From Curtobacterium citreum (lineage in GTDB: Bacteria > Actinomycetota > Actinomycetes > Actinomycetales > Microbacteriaceae): DNA of 64,000 nucleotides. Of the stretch, positions 35,791 to 44,584 are shown piece after piece (the stretch's first letter is position 1; each line of letters begins with the position of its first letter). The stretch covers positions 2,666,001-2,730,000 of the forward strand of contig NZ_VFMQ01000001.1 in the NCBI RefSeq assembly GCF_006715175.1. Reading direction: 5' to 3'. Below the pieces are notes generated by a model. It had not been told where the DNA came from. It saw only the letters and a program-made list of their open reading frames with translations, and searched no databases. The position numbers and the translations under genes were made by a program.

Positions 35791-37092
35791 CTAACCGGCC
35801 GCCTGCGAGACCTGGTCCTGCGCGGTCTGCAGCGCCGACTTGATGTCGCTGTCCGACACCGTCGAGCCGGTGGCGATCTTGGCGAACATGTCGTTCATCG
35901 CCTTGCCGACCGTCGACTCGAACTGGTCCTCGGCGGGCACCAGCGGAAGGGGCTTCGCCTTGTTGTTGTAGATGTCGAGGAAGGTCTTCGTCTGCTCGTC
36001 GGTGACCGAGTCCGCAGCCGAGGCCAGCACCGGCAGGGCCGCGTACGGCTTGTCCAGCGTGGTCTGGGTCTCCTCGCTCGTCATGTACTTGACGAACTTC
36101 AGGGCGCCGTCCTTGTTCTTCGTGTTCTTGAAGATCGACAGGTTGATGCCGGCCGGGAAGGACGCGATGTCCTTGCCGTCAGCGGTCGTCGGGAAGGGGA
36201 CGACACCGAACTCGTCGGTGGTCATGCCCTGCGACGTGATGGTGGCGTTCGCGTTGTTCTGCGTCAGCATCATCGCGGCCTTCTTGTTCGCGAAGTCCGA
36301 GACCGCCTGCGTGCCGTTGTCGTACTGCGCGTTCGACGGGTTGACGACCTTGTCCGACTGCATCAGGTCGAGGTAGCGCTTGATGCCGTCGACGTTCGCC
36401 TTCTCGGTGAAGGTCGGCTTGCCGCTCTTGTCGAACCACTCGCCGCCGTTCTGCGCCGAGGTGATGAACGCGAAGTGCGAGTTCTCGGTGTACGAACCAC
36501 CGGCGATGGTGAAGCCGTACTTGTCGCCCGAGGTGAGCTTCTTGGCGTCCGCCGTGAGGTCCTCCCACGTCGTCGGCGCCTCGAGACCGGCGTCCTTGAA
36601 CATCTGCTTGTTGTAGTACAGGCCGTAGGCGAGGCCGTAGAGCGGGACGCTCGTGACGGTCTTGCCGGGCGCACCACCGGTGGAGAGTGCGACCTTGCCG
36701 AACTTGTCGGCGCCGCCGATCGCCTGCATCTCCGAGTCACCGAACTCCTGGAAGGCGCCGGTGGCCTGGAGCGAGGTGGCCCAGGTGTTGCCGATGTTGA
36801 CGACGTCCGGGCCCTGGCCCGAGGTGACGGCGGTCTGGATCTTGTTCTGCAGGTCGTTCCAGCCGATGACCTGGAGGTTCACCTTGATCCCGGTCTCCTT
36901 GGTGAACTTCTCGAGGACGGGGGTGAGCACCTCCTTGTCGTTCTGGAGCGACGTGCCCTGGTTCGACGCCCAGTACGTGAGCGTCTTCCCGTCGCCGGAG
37001 GAACCGGACGACCCGGATGAGCAGGCCGCCAGGCCGGTCACGGTGAGTGCCGCGGCCGCGGTGATGGCCAGTGCGCGGATGGCAGTGCGCAT
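35791..37092 (-). CDS. Extracellular sugar-binding lipoprotein
   Basis: A 433-residue family 1 solute-binding protein. The signal peptide ends in a lipobox (TGLAAC) followed by a Ser/Gly-rich linker. The mature part begins KTLTYWASNQGTS and contains KFTKETGIKVNLQVIGWNDL and VNIGNTWATSLQATGAF. It captures an oligosaccharide or monosaccharide outside the membrane for the two permeases encoded downstream. It lies 118 bp after the oxidoreductase gene and may have its own promoter there, though none is clear. Confidence 0.95.
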   Translation of the reverse strand: MRTAIRALAITAAAALTVTGLAACSSGSSGSSGDGKTLTYWASNQGTSLQNDKEVLTPVLEKFTKETGIKVNLQVIGWNDLQNKIQTAVTSGQGPDVVNIGNTWATSLQATGAFQEFGDSEMQAIGGADKFGKVALSTGGAPGKTVTSVPLYGLAYGLYYNKQMFKDAGLEAPTTWEDLTADAKKLTSGDKYGFTIAGGSYTENSHFAFITSAQNGGEWFDKSGKPTFTEKANVDGIKRYLDLMQSDKVVNPSNAQYDNGTQAVSDFANKKAAMMLTQNNANATITSQGMTTDEFGVVPFPTTADGKDIASFPAGINLSIFKNTKNKDGALKFVKYMTSEETQTTLDKPYAALPVLASAADSVTDEQTKTFLDIYNNKAKPLPLVPAEDQFESTVGKAMNDMFAKIATGSTVSDSDIKSALQTAQDQVSQAAG

Positions 37093-37210
37093 GACTCTCT
37101 ACTTTCTCGTCGTTGAGATGGTGCTGAGGGTGGTGCGTGTCGGGTGCTGCTGTGTGGGTGCGAGCCGGCCGTGTGGCCGACGCGCGGGCCGGAGCGGGCC
37201 CGTCCTGGGG

Positions 37211-38362
37211 TCAGGACAGGGTCTGCTCCGCGGGGTCCCAACCCTCGGGGAGGGTCGGGGAGGGCTCGACCGTGCTCTCCACGAGCACGGTCTCACCACG
37301 TTCGGCCGCCTCGGCGATGGAGACCATCACGTCGAGGACGTGGAAGGCGAGGGCACCGGGGACCCGGTTGTCCTCCCCGGCGCGGAGCGAGCGGGCGAGG
37401 TCGACCACGCCCGTGCCGCGCGAGTAGGTGGAGCCGACCGCGGGGATCGTCTCGGGGCCCTCGGCACCGTGCGCGTACAGCTCGGTGTCGCCGTCGAAGT
37501 TGTTCGGGTCCGGGAACACGACCGTGCCGGTCTCCCCCGCGATCTCGACGAAGCCGGTGCGACCACGGTCCGACTCGAACGAGAAGACGCTCTGCGCGCT
37601 CCCGCCGTCCTCGAACTGGATGAGCGCGGAGTGGTTCGTCGGCACCTCGACCGGGAAGTCCGTGCCGGCCTTCGGGCCGGAGCCGATCGTCCGGGTGGCG
37701 CGGGACTTCGACGCCGTCGCGGTCACCTTGGCGACCGGGCCGAACGCCTGCACGAGCGTCGTGATGTAGTACGGGCCGATGTCGAACAGCGGACCGGCAC
37801 CGTACGCGAACAGGAACTCGGGGCTCGGGTGCCACGACTCCGGTCCGGGGCTCTGGAAGAGCGTCAGGCCGTTGAGCGGCGTGCCGATGCGGCCCTCGCG
37901 GATCGTGCGGAGGGCGGTCTGCAGCCCGGCGCCGAGGAACGTGTCCGGGGCGACGCTCACGGTCTTGCCCGCGGCGGCCGCGGCGTCACGGAGCTGCGCG
38001 GCGCTCTCCCGGTCGAGCGCGTAGGGCTTCTCGCCCCAGACGTGCTTGCCGGCGGCGAGGGCCTGCAGGGCGACCTCGACGTGCGCGGCCGGGATCGTCA
38101 GGTTCACGACGATCTCGACGTCGTCGTCCGCCAGGAGCTCGGCGACCGAGCCGGAGCCGGGCACGCCCCACTTCTCGGCCTGTGCGGCGGCGCGCGGCTC
38201 GTCGATGTCCGCGACGAACCGGACCTGCAGGTCGGGGAACGCGGTGAGGTTCGACAGGTACTGGTCGGAGATGACCCCGGCGCCGATGACGCCGACGCCG
38301 ACGGGACCGGTGCGGCGGGCGCTGTCGGTCGACGCGGCTGCGGTCGTGGTGGTGTCGGTCAT
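37211..38362 (-). CDS. Gfo/Idh/MocA-family oxidoreductase
   Basis: A 383-residue NAD(P)-dependent sugar dehydrogenase. The Rossmann fold starts at GVGVIGAGVISDQYLSNL (about 22-39). The EKPYALDRESAAQ segment carries the conserved Lys of the family, and the C-terminal alpha/beta domain has LFDIGPYYI. The substrate is unknown; inositols, glucosides and amino sugars are all possible. Its ATG overlaps the stop of the isomerase gene (ATGA), so the two enzymes are probably made together and act in the same pathway on the sugar imported by the ABC transporter. Confidence 0.93.
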   Translation of the reverse strand: MTDTTTTAAASTDSARRTGPVGVGVIGAGVISDQYLSNLTAFPDLQVRFVADIDEPRAAAQAEKWGVPGSGSVAELLADDDVEIVVNLTIPAAHVEVALQALAAGKHVWGEKPYALDRESAAQLRDAAAAAGKTVSVAPDTFLGAGLQTALRTIREGRIGTPLNGLTLFQSPGPESWHPSPEFLFAYGAGPLFDIGPYYITTLVQAFGPVAKVTATASKSRATRTIGSGPKAGTDFPVEVPTNHSALIQFEDGGSAQSVFSFESDRGRTGFVEIAGETGTVVFPDPNNFDGDTELYAHGAEGPETIPAVGSTYSRGTGVVDLARSLRAGEDNRVPGALAFHVLDVMVSIAEAAERGETVLVESTVEPSPTLPEGWDPAEQTLS

Positions 38363-39105
38363 GCTCGGGCCCCCTGGAGGAACGTGTAGGAGTCGGCGAC
38401 GGCCTGGAACACGTCGCCCTCGTGGTCGTCGAGCTCGACGACGTGCTGGGCGTCGGGAGCGGCGGCGACGATGTCACGGATCGGCATGATGCCGTTGCCG
38501 ACCGCGACCTGCTGCTTGTCGTCGTGCGAGCCGTCGCCGTCCTTGACGTGCAGGAACTGCACCTTGTCGCCGTACTTGCCGAGCACCGCGACGGGGTCGT
38601 CGCCACCGACGGTCACCCAGTAGGTGTCGAGCTCGAGCACGACGTCGTCGGAGAGCGCGTCGGCGAAGACCTCGTAGGCCGAGACGCCGTCGATGCGGTT
38701 CGAGAACTCGAACGCGTGGTTGTGGTAGCCGAGCGTCAGACCGTGGTCGGCCGCACGCGGGGCGAGGGCGCTGAGCTCGCGGGCGATCGCCTCGACGTCC
38801 TCGCGGGTCGTCCAGCGGGCCTCGTCGATGTGCGGGTCGATGAGCGTCCCGAGGCCGATCGTGGTGCTGGCGTGGAAGATGCGCTCGAGGTCCTGCTCAC
38901 CGGCGTCCAGCAGTCGGGCGTGGCCGCTCGGGGAACGGAGGCCGGCCTCGCCGAGTGCGTCGCGCAGGGCTTCGGCGCGGTCCACGAAGCCGAAGGCCTC
39001 GACGTCCGTGTAGCCGATGCCCGCGATGCGCTGCAGCGTGCCGAGCAGGTCCGCCGAGAGCGCGTCGCGCACCGTGTAGAGCTGGACCGAGAGGGGTTGC
39101 GTCAC
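38359..39105 (-). CDS. Sugar phosphate isomerase/epimerase (xylose-isomerase-like TIM barrel)
   Basis: A 248-residue TIM-barrel protein of the AP endonuclease 2/IolE-like superfamily. It begins LSVQLYTVRDALSADLLGTL and has YTDVEAFGF, LGYHNHAFEF (metal-binding His), ELDTYWVTVGG and FLHVKDGD (metal ligands Glu, Asp, His). It is the first gene of the operon, expressed from a promoter overlapping a palindromic operator at 39153-39182. Paired with the Gfo/Idh/MocA enzyme it may convert keto-sugar intermediates. Confidence 0.92.
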   Translation of the reverse strand: MTQPLSVQLYTVRDALSADLLGTLQRIAGIGYTDVEAFGFVDRAEALRDALGEAGLRSPSGHARLLDAGEQDLERIFHASTTIGLGTLIDPHIDEARWTTREDVEAIARELSALAPRAADHGLTLGYHNHAFEFSNRIDGVSAYEVFADALSDDVVLELDTYWVTVGGDDPVAVLGKYGDKVQFLHVKDGDGSHDDKQQVAVGNGIMPIRDIVAAAPDAQHVVELDDHEGDVFQAVADSYTFLQGARA

Positions 39106-39152
39106 CAGGGGTTCTCCTCGTCGAGATGGTGGATCGTCACTGACCGAGCGTC

Positions 39153-39182
39153 ACACTATGACCGCTTCTGTCGGCGGTCAAG
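39153..39182 (-). promoter_or_regulatory. Promoter and ROK-type operator of the sugar operon
   Basis: On the minus strand TTGACC (revcomp of 39177-39182) and TAGTGT (revcomp of 39153-39158) are separated by exactly 17 bp, a near-ideal sigma70-type promoter. A palindrome TGACCGC-N8-GCGGTCA (39159-39180) fills the spacer and overlaps the -35 box. A repressor bound there would block polymerase. The divergent ROK regulator is the obvious candidate. Confidence 0.8.
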
Positions 39183-39248
39183 CAAAAGTTGTGACTTCGT
39201 CGACGATCTTCGTTGCGTGGCGCGATCGATGTGTGGTTCACTCCCGAC

Positions 39249-40460
39249 ATGGTCGACACGACACGGACGGCAGCGTCGCCTCCGGTCGGGACGAGCGAGC
39301 TGTTCCAGATCCTCCGCGACGGAGTGCCGCGGACCCGCGGGGAGCTCGCCGCCCTGACGGGACTCGCACGCTCGACCATCGCCGTGCGCCTGGACGCCCT
39401 CATCGAGGTCGGACTCGTCGGCCCCGTCGAGACCGCCGCCTCCACGGGCGGCCGCCCACCCGCGCAGGTCGCACTCGTCCCCCGCGCCCGACTCGTCGTC
39501 GCCGCCGACCTCGGTGCCTCGCACGGCCGGGTCGCGGTGACCGACCTCGTCGCCACTCCGCTCGCCACGCGCGAGGCCGCGATCGACATCGCCGCCGGCC
39601 CCGTACCGACCCTGACCTGGCTCGTCGAGACCATCGACGCGCTCCTCGACGAGGTCGGCCGCGCCCGCGAGGACGTCATCGCGATCGGCATCGGCGTCCC
39701 CGGTCCCGTCGAGTTCTCCACGGGGCGTCCGGCCAACCCGCCGATCATGCCCGGGTGGGACGGCTTCGACGTCCCCGCGTGGCTCCGCGCGCACGTGCCC
39801 GCCCACGTCCTGGTCGACAACGACGTGAACATCGCCGCGCTCGGCGAACGCGGACACGGCTGGTCCGGCGTCGACCACCTGCTCTTCGTCAAGGTCGCGA
39901 CCGGCATCGGCTCCGGCATCGTCTCCGACGGCGCACTGCAGCGCGGCGCGCAGGGCACCGCGGGCGACATCGGCCACGTGCGGGTGTCCCGTGCGGGCGA
40001 CGTGCCGTGCCACTGCGGCAACACCGGGTGCCTCGAGGCCGTCGCCTCCGGACCCGCGATCGCCCGTGCCCTCCGGGCGAAGGGGCACGACGTGCACACG
40101 AGCGGCGACGTCATCGACCTGGTGAACCGCGCCGAGCTCGACGCGATCGGCGCCGTGCGCCAGGCCGGGCGCGACATCGGCGAGGTGCTCGCGACCTGCG
40201 TCTCCCTGATGAACCCGTCGGTGATCGTCCTCGGCGGGTCGATCACCCGCGCCGGGGAGCACCTGCTCGCCGGCGTCCGAGAGGTCGTCTACTCCCGCTC
40301 GATGCCCCTCGCCACCGAGCACCTCGTCATCGCCCAGTCGCACGCCGGATCGCTCGCGGCACTCCACGGCGCCGCGGCCCTGGCGATCGACTACGCCCTC
40401 TCCCCCGCCGGGGTCGACGAACTCGTCGTCTTCGCGGAGCGCCGGGCACTCGTCTCCTGA
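39249..40460 (+). CDS. ROK-family transcriptional regulator
   Basis: About 403 residues. An N-terminal winged helix (SELFQILRDGVPRTRGELA, GLARSTIAVRLDAL) is followed by a ROK sugar-kinase-like domain. The domain has VVAADLGASHGRVAV, GIGVPGPVEF and the zinc motif CHCGNTGCLEA. ATG at 39249 was chosen over an in-frame TTG at 39213. It is divergent from the sugar isomerase-oxidoreductase-ABC operon and probably represses it from the palindrome at 39159-39180. Confidence 0.93.
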   Translation: MVDTTRTAASPPVGTSELFQILRDGVPRTRGELAALTGLARSTIAVRLDALIEVGLVGPVETAASTGGRPPAQVALVPRARLVVAADLGASHGRVAVTDLVATPLATREAAIDIAAGPVPTLTWLVETIDALLDEVGRAREDVIAIGIGVPGPVEFSTGRPANPPIMPGWDGFDVPAWLRAHVPAHVLVDNDVNIAALGERGHGWSGVDHLLFVKVATGIGSGIVSDGALQRGAQGTAGDIGHVRVSRAGDVPCHCGNTGCLEAVASGPAIARALRAKGHDVHTSGDVIDLVNRAELDAIGAVRQAGRDIGEVLATCVSLMNPSVIVLGGSITRAGEHLLAGVREVVYSRSMPLATEHLVIAQSHAGSLAALHGAAALAIDYALSPAGVDELVVFAERRALVS

Positions 40461-40550
40461 CCGCGCGCTGCGCGCGTCGATCACCGCGCTGTCGCCGGGC
40501 GCCGCGCGCGTCGGTTACCGCGCTGTCGGCGCGCGGGGTGAGAATCGTCG
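40461..40550. repeat. 34-bp duplicated segment after the ROK gene
   Basis: GCGCGCGTCG followed by ACCGCGCTGTCG occurs twice with a 34-bp period (about 40471 and 40505). A weaker match to the unit begins at the ROK stop codon (TGACCGCGC). Confidence 0.6.
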
Positions 40551-40551
40551 G

Positions 40552-41247
40552 GTGACGATCGTGCAGCCCACCCTGTGGGGCGACCTGGACCCCGGCCTGG
40601 AGGATCGCCCCGCGTCCGCCACGCCGGTCGCCCCGGCCGCGGCGGCACGACACGATGCCTTCACCGCGCTGCGAGGGCACACCGAGCGGATCGTCGCGCA
40701 CTCCTCCGACCGGGTCGCCTGGTTGCGGGCGCGCGCGATGGGCATCACCGCGACCGACGTCGCGCGGCTCGCGTCGCTCCGCGCGGTCGAGGCGGTCGTC
40801 ACCGACAAGCGCTACGGCTCCCGGTTCTCCGGCAACGCCTTCACCGAGCACGGCAAGGACCGCGAACCCGTGATCGCCGCCTGGGTGGCCGCCACGCACG
40901 GCATCGAGCCCTCGGCACACCTGTTCCACGCGAGCACGAACCGCGCACACCTGGCCACCCCGGACGGTGTCGGGTTCGATGCGTCGGAGCGACTCGTCCT
41001 CGCCGAGATCAAGACCACGGGCAAGGCGTGGCGGAGCATCCCGCGGCACTACCTGCGGCAGGTCTGGTGGCAGCAGTACGTGCTCGGCGCCGACCGCACG
41101 CTGTTCGTCTGGGAGCGCCACGACGGGTTCGTCCCCGTCGCCGACGAGCCGGAGTGCCGGTGGATCGACCGCGACGACGACCAGATCCGCGGCCTCGTAC
41201 AGCTCGCCGACCTGGTGCTGGACAAGCTGCGGGCGTTCCGCACCTGA
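40552..41247 (+). CDS. YqaJ-like exonuclease family protein
   Basis: A 231-residue protein with the phage-type exonuclease fold of the PD-(D/E)XK superfamily. GITATDVARLASL, AFTEHGKDREPVIAAW, ATPDGVGFD and LAEIKTTGKAW supply the conserved D-x(n)-E-x-K core, followed by HYLRQVWWQQYVLGAD, the YqaJ helix with conserved Gln. Phages use such enzymes with annealing proteins for recombination, but no phage genes or RecT-like partner are visible nearby. The start is a GTG. It may be a domesticated chromosomal copy. Confidence 0.82.
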   Translation: MTIVQPTLWGDLDPGLEDRPASATPVAPAAAARHDAFTALRGHTERIVAHSSDRVAWLRARAMGITATDVARLASLRAVEAVVTDKRYGSRFSGNAFTEHGKDREPVIAAWVAATHGIEPSAHLFHASTNRAHLATPDGVGFDASERLVLAEIKTTGKAWRSIPRHYLRQVWWQQYVLGADRTLFVWERHDGFVPVADEPECRWIDRDDDQIRGLVQLADLVLDKLRAFRT

Positions 41248-41253
41248 CCGGCG

Positions 41254-41862
41254 TCAGACCTTCACGATCCGCAACCTGCTCATCCCCACCACCAGGATGC
41301 CCATCAGCCCGATGAAGACGGCGACCCCGAGGCAGTACAGGCTCACCACCCCGTAGCCCTGTTCCGGGTTCAGGAACGGGTACGGCACCCACCCGTCGGT
41401 CGCGCCACGGATCAGGACGACCGCGAGCCACACGGCCGGGTAGACCAGGAACCACCAGACGTGCCGCAGCAGCAGGCGCGCCCGGTCCGAGAAGAGCAGC
41501 CAGTCGAGCACCGCGTACAGCGGGATCCACTTGTGCAGCAGGTCGTTGGACCACGGCACCGTGTTCTCGACAGCTGCCCCGACGAGCAGCGTGTTGTAGA
41601 CGACGCCGGTCGTGGCGATGTAGACCGTCGCCGCACCGCGGAGCCCGCTGACGAGGACGTCGCCGCGCTTCCGGCGGGCAGCGGCGACGAGCGTCAGCGC
41701 GAGGGCGACCGCGATGACGATGTTGGACTGGATCGTGAAGTACCCGAAGAAGTTCCAGAACAGGTAGTCCGGGGACTTCGAGCTGACGAGCCACTGGGCC
41801 AGCACTGCCGCCACGATGGCGATCACGGCGATCAGCCGGAGCGAGTTGACGATGGTCCGCAC
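41254..41862 (-). CDS. Pr6Pr-family membrane protein
   Basis: A 202-residue polytopic protein with about six hydrophobic helices. The pattern FWNFFGYFTIQSNIVIAVAL, followed by VYNTLL, HKWIPLYAVLDWLLFSD and VWWFLVYPAVWL with FLNPEQGYG near the end, is characteristic of the Pr6Pr (FAR-17a/AIG1-like) family. Its function in bacteria is unknown. It stands alone after a terminator that belongs to the rplA operon upstream. Confidence 0.82.
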   Translation of the reverse strand: MRTIVNSLRLIAVIAIVAAVLAQWLVSSKSPDYLFWNFFGYFTIQSNIVIAVALALTLVAAARRKRGDVLVSGLRGAATVYIATTGVVYNTLLVGAAVENTVPWSNDLLHKWIPLYAVLDWLLFSDRARLLLRHVWWFLVYPAVWLAVVLIRGATDGWVPYPFLNPEQGYGVVSLYCLGVAVFIGLMGILVVGMSRLRIVKV

Positions 41863-41894
41863 GACACCACGCTATCCGGACCCGGGCCGGAACG

Positions 41895-41930
41895 CAGGAG
41901 ACCCGCACCGGAAGCGGTGCGGGTCTCCTG
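41895..41930 (-). terminator. Terminator of the secE-nusG-rplK-rplA operon
   Basis: A perfect 16-bp stem CAGGAGACCCGCACCG (41895-41910) with its complement at 41915-41930 and a GAAG loop lies beyond the rplA 3' duplications. It is a strong intrinsic hairpin. Confidence 0.85.
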
Positions 41931-41942
41931 GTCGATCAGATT

Positions 41943-42054
41943 CAGATCGCGTCGACGTCCAGCGGGATGGCCTGAACCAGCCCTGTGCCGAAGGTCGTCA
42001 GATCGCGTTGACGTCCAGCGGGATGGCCTGAACCAGCCCTGTGCCGAAGGTCGT
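41943..42054 (-). repeat. Two tandem 56-bp copies of the rplA 3' end
   Basis: Blocks beginning at 41943 and 41999 repeat the rplA terminus that begins at 42055, with an exact 56-bp period. Each copy includes the codons for IPLDVNAI and the stop, but carries an extra segment (encoding a GLVQA-like stretch) in place of the genuine GPG-coding bases. The first copy has one further base change. They lie after the real stop and are probably untranslated. Confidence 0.92.
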
Positions 42055-42743
42055 CAGATCGCGTTGACGTCCAGCGGGATGCCGGGGCCGAAGGTCGTCG
42101 AGACGGCGCCCTTCGTGATGTAACGGCCCTTGGAGGCGGACGGCTTGAGACGGACGATCTCCTCGAGCGCGGTCGAGATGTTCTCGTCGAGCTGCTCCGG
42201 CGTGAACGAGGCCTTGCCGACGACGAAGTGCACGTTGGCGTGCTTGTCGACGCGGAACTCGATCTTGCCGCCCTTGATGTCGTTCACGGCCTGGGCCACG
42301 TTCGGCGTCACGGTGCCGGTCTTGGGGTTCGGCATGAGGCCACGCGGGCCGAGCACCTTGCCGAGTCGACCGACCTTGCCCATGAGGTCCGGGGTCGCGA
42401 CGGCCGAGTCGAAGGCGGTGTAGCCCTCGGCGACCTTCGCGATGAGCTCGTCGCCACCGACCTCGTCGGCACCGGCGGCGATGGCGGCCTCGGCCGCAGC
42501 GCCCACGGCGAAGACGATGACGCGGGCGGTCTTGCCCGTGCCGTGCGGCAGGATGACCGTGCCGCGGACCATCTGGTCCGCCTTGCGCGGGTCGACGCCG
42601 AGCTTGAGCGCGACCTCGATGGTCGAGTCGGTCTTGGCCGACCCGGTCTCCTTCGCGAGGGCGACGGCCTCGGTCGGGGTGTAGAACTTGTCGGCCTCGA
42701 TCTTCGCGGCCGCGGCCTGGTAGGCCTTGGACTTCTTCGCCAT
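42054..42743 (-). CDS. rplA: 50S ribosomal protein L1
   Basis: A 229-residue protein starting [15 protein letters not shown] at an ATG preceded by GAGGAG. The conserved segments [36 protein letters not shown] and [19 protein letters not shown] are present. L1 forms the ribosomal L1 stalk and often represses its own operon. The 3' end is duplicated twice downstream. Confidence 0.99.
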   Translation of the reverse strand: MAKKSKAYQAAAAKIEADKFYTPTEAVALAKETGSAKTDSTIEVALKLGVDPRKADQMVRGTVILPHGTGKTARVIVFAVGAAAEAAIAAGADEVGGDELIAKVAEGYTAFDSAVATPDLMGKVGRLGKVLGPRGLMPNPKTGTVTPNVAQAVNDIKGGKIEFRVDKHANVHFVVGKASFTPEQLDENISTALEEIVRLKPSASKGRYITKGAVSTTFGPGIPLDVNAI

Positions 42744-42825
42744 GGTGTTCTCCTCAGGAGCTACGTGGTTGACGAGCCGGCGAGGCTCTCCCACGGAAAG
42801 GTTGGGGTGTGTGTGGCGCTGAGGC

Positions 42826-43257
42826 TCAGGCCTCGACCGTGATGCCCATCGAACGAGCGGTGCCGGCGATGATCTTCGCGGCCTGCTCGATGTCGTTGGC
42901 GTTCAGGTCGGCCTGCTTCGTTTCGGCGATCTGACGGACCTGGTCCATCGAGATCTTCGCGACCTTGACCGTGTGCGGGGTCGAAGACCCCTTCTGCACA
43001 CCCGCAGCCTTCTTGATGAGCTCCGCGGCCGGCGGGGTCTTGAGGACGAACGTGAACGAACGGTCCTCGTAGACGGTGATCTCGACCGGCACGACGTTCC
43101 CGCGCTGCGACTCGGTCGCGGCGTTGTACGCCTTGCAGAACTCCATGATGTTCACGCCGTGCTGACCGAGCGCCGGACCGATCGGCGGGGCCGGGTTGGC
43201 GGCGCCCGCGTTGATCTGCAGCTTGATCAGGCCCGTGACCTTCTTCTTCGGTGCCAT
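42826..43257 (-). CDS. rplK: 50S ribosomal protein L11
   Basis: A 143-residue protein beginning [15 protein letters not shown], with [16 protein letters not shown] and [17 protein letters not shown]. It forms part of the GTPase-associated centre. AGGAGG lies ten bases before the ATG. It is followed by rplA after 82 bp in the standard order. Confidence 0.99.
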   Translation of the reverse strand: MAPKKKVTGLIKLQINAGAANPAPPIGPALGQHGVNIMEFCKAYNAATESQRGNVVPVEITVYEDRSFTFVLKTPPAAELIKKAAGVQKGSSTPHTVKVAKISMDQVRQIAETKQADLNANDIEQAAKIIAGTARSMGITVEA

Positions 43258-43399
43258 TCTTCGCTTTCCTCCTGGAATCGAACGCACGGGGACCCGTGCA
43301 CTCTCCCGCTGGTCCGGCGGATCCGGACCGCGGTGAAGCCCCGCACGCGTCAGCGCACGGGGCCAAACCTCAGTAGTCTACCCGATCTCGCGGATCGGA

Positions 43400-44452
43400 C
43401 TAGAGCTTGGTGACCTGGTCGAAGCTGAGCTCGACCGGCGTCTCGCGCTCGAACAGCGAGACGAGGACGGTGAGCTTGCCGCTCTCGGGCTTGATCTCGG
43501 AGATCGAACCGGGCAGACCCGCGAACGAGCCCTCCTTGATGGTGATCGTCTCGCCGATCTCGAAGTCGACCTCGGCCTGCGGCTGGGCCTGCGCGAAGCC
43601 GCTGCCCTTGGCGCCACCCTTGGTGGGGGCCGCCTCGGCGACCTGCACGAGGGACTTCAGCATGCCGAACGCCTCGTCGAAGCGGAGCGGCGTGGGGTTG
43701 TGCGCGTTGCCGACGAAGCCGGTGACGCCCGGGGTGTGGCGGACGACCGACCACGAGTCCTCGTTGAGGTCCATGCGGACGAGCACGTACGAGGGGATCC
43801 GGACGCGGGTGACCAGCTTGCGCTGTCCGTTCTTGATCTCGACGACGTCCTCCATGGGGACCTCGACCTGGTAGATCGAGTCCTCCATCGACATCGAGAC
43901 CATGCGGTTCTCGATGTTCGACTTCACGCGGCGCTCGAAGCCCGCGTAGGAGTGGATGACGTACCACTTGCCCGGCTTCATCCGCAGCTCGGCCTTGAAC
44001 GCCTCGTACGGGTCGACCTCGGTGTCGTCGTCAGCGTCGAGGGCCTCGTCCGCGGCGATCGTCTCGTTCGCCTCGGCGGCGGTCTCCGCCTCGAGCTCGG
44101 TCTCTTCCTCGTCCTCGACGGCCTCGACGGCGGCCTCCGCCTCGTCCAGGGTGTCGACGTCGAGTGCGTCGTCCACGACAGCGTCCGCCTCGGGGTCGCG
44201 GGACTCCTGCAGCGCCGTGAGCGCCTCGTCGATGGAGGCGTCGACCGTGCCGTCGTCGGGCTCGTCGCTCAGACCGAGGGACTCGTCGTCCTCGTCCTCG
44301 TCCTCGTCCTCGACGGAGATCGCACGCTCCTCGGCGGACTCGACCGAGCGGCCCTCGCTCGTCTCGACGTCGCCTTCCTGGTTCTCCTCGACCTCCGAGG
44401 ACTGCTCGGCAGCCGTGGCGAGGTCGATGTCGTCGCGGGAGTTGTCAGACAC
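43400..44452 (-). CDS. nusG: Transcription antitermination factor NusG with long acidic N-terminus
   Basis: A 350-residue protein. The NGN domain begins near residue 159 (GKWYVIHSYAGFERRVKSNI), with IPSYVLVRMDLNEDSW and TPGVTGFVG. A KOW motif lies near residues 295-330 (IGETITIKEGSFAGLPGSI). The first roughly 158 residues are extremely acidic (runs such as EDEDEDEDDE) and without family similarity. Such an extension is known in actinobacterial NusG but is long here. NusG links RNA polymerase to Rho or ribosomes. The start codon is GTG. Confidence 0.98.
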   Translation of the reverse strand: MSDNSRDDIDLATAAEQSSEVEENQEGDVETSEGRSVESAEERAISVEDEDEDEDDESLGLSDEPDDGTVDASIDEALTALQESRDPEADAVVDDALDVDTLDEAEAAVEAVEDEEETELEAETAAEANETIAADEALDADDDTEVDPYEAFKAELRMKPGKWYVIHSYAGFERRVKSNIENRMVSMSMEDSIYQVEVPMEDVVEIKNGQRKLVTRVRIPSYVLVRMDLNEDSWSVVRHTPGVTGFVGNAHNPTPLRFDEAFGMLKSLVQVAEAAPTKGGAKGSGFAQAQPQAEVDFEIGETITIKEGSFAGLPGSISEIKPESGKLTVLVSLFERETPVELSFDQVTKL

Positions 44453-44584
44453 TGCGGTTCTTTCCGTTCGGTGGTGCGGATCGGGTGTGCGGTCGGAGCG
44501 GTGCGCGTCCGGTTCCGTCTCGGGCGACCGTACTCCTGTCGGACGACGCCCAGACCAGCCGGACGCCCGCAGGGGCCCGTCGGA

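Noticed and set aside
40552..41247. Prophage remnant suggested by the YqaJ exonuclease
   Set aside because: No integrase, structural, terminase or RecT-like genes flank it, and base composition and codon use look like the surroundings.
41943..42054. Small peptide genes in the duplicated rplA ends
   Set aside because: They have no start codon or ribosome binding site and simply repeat the rplA terminus after its stop.
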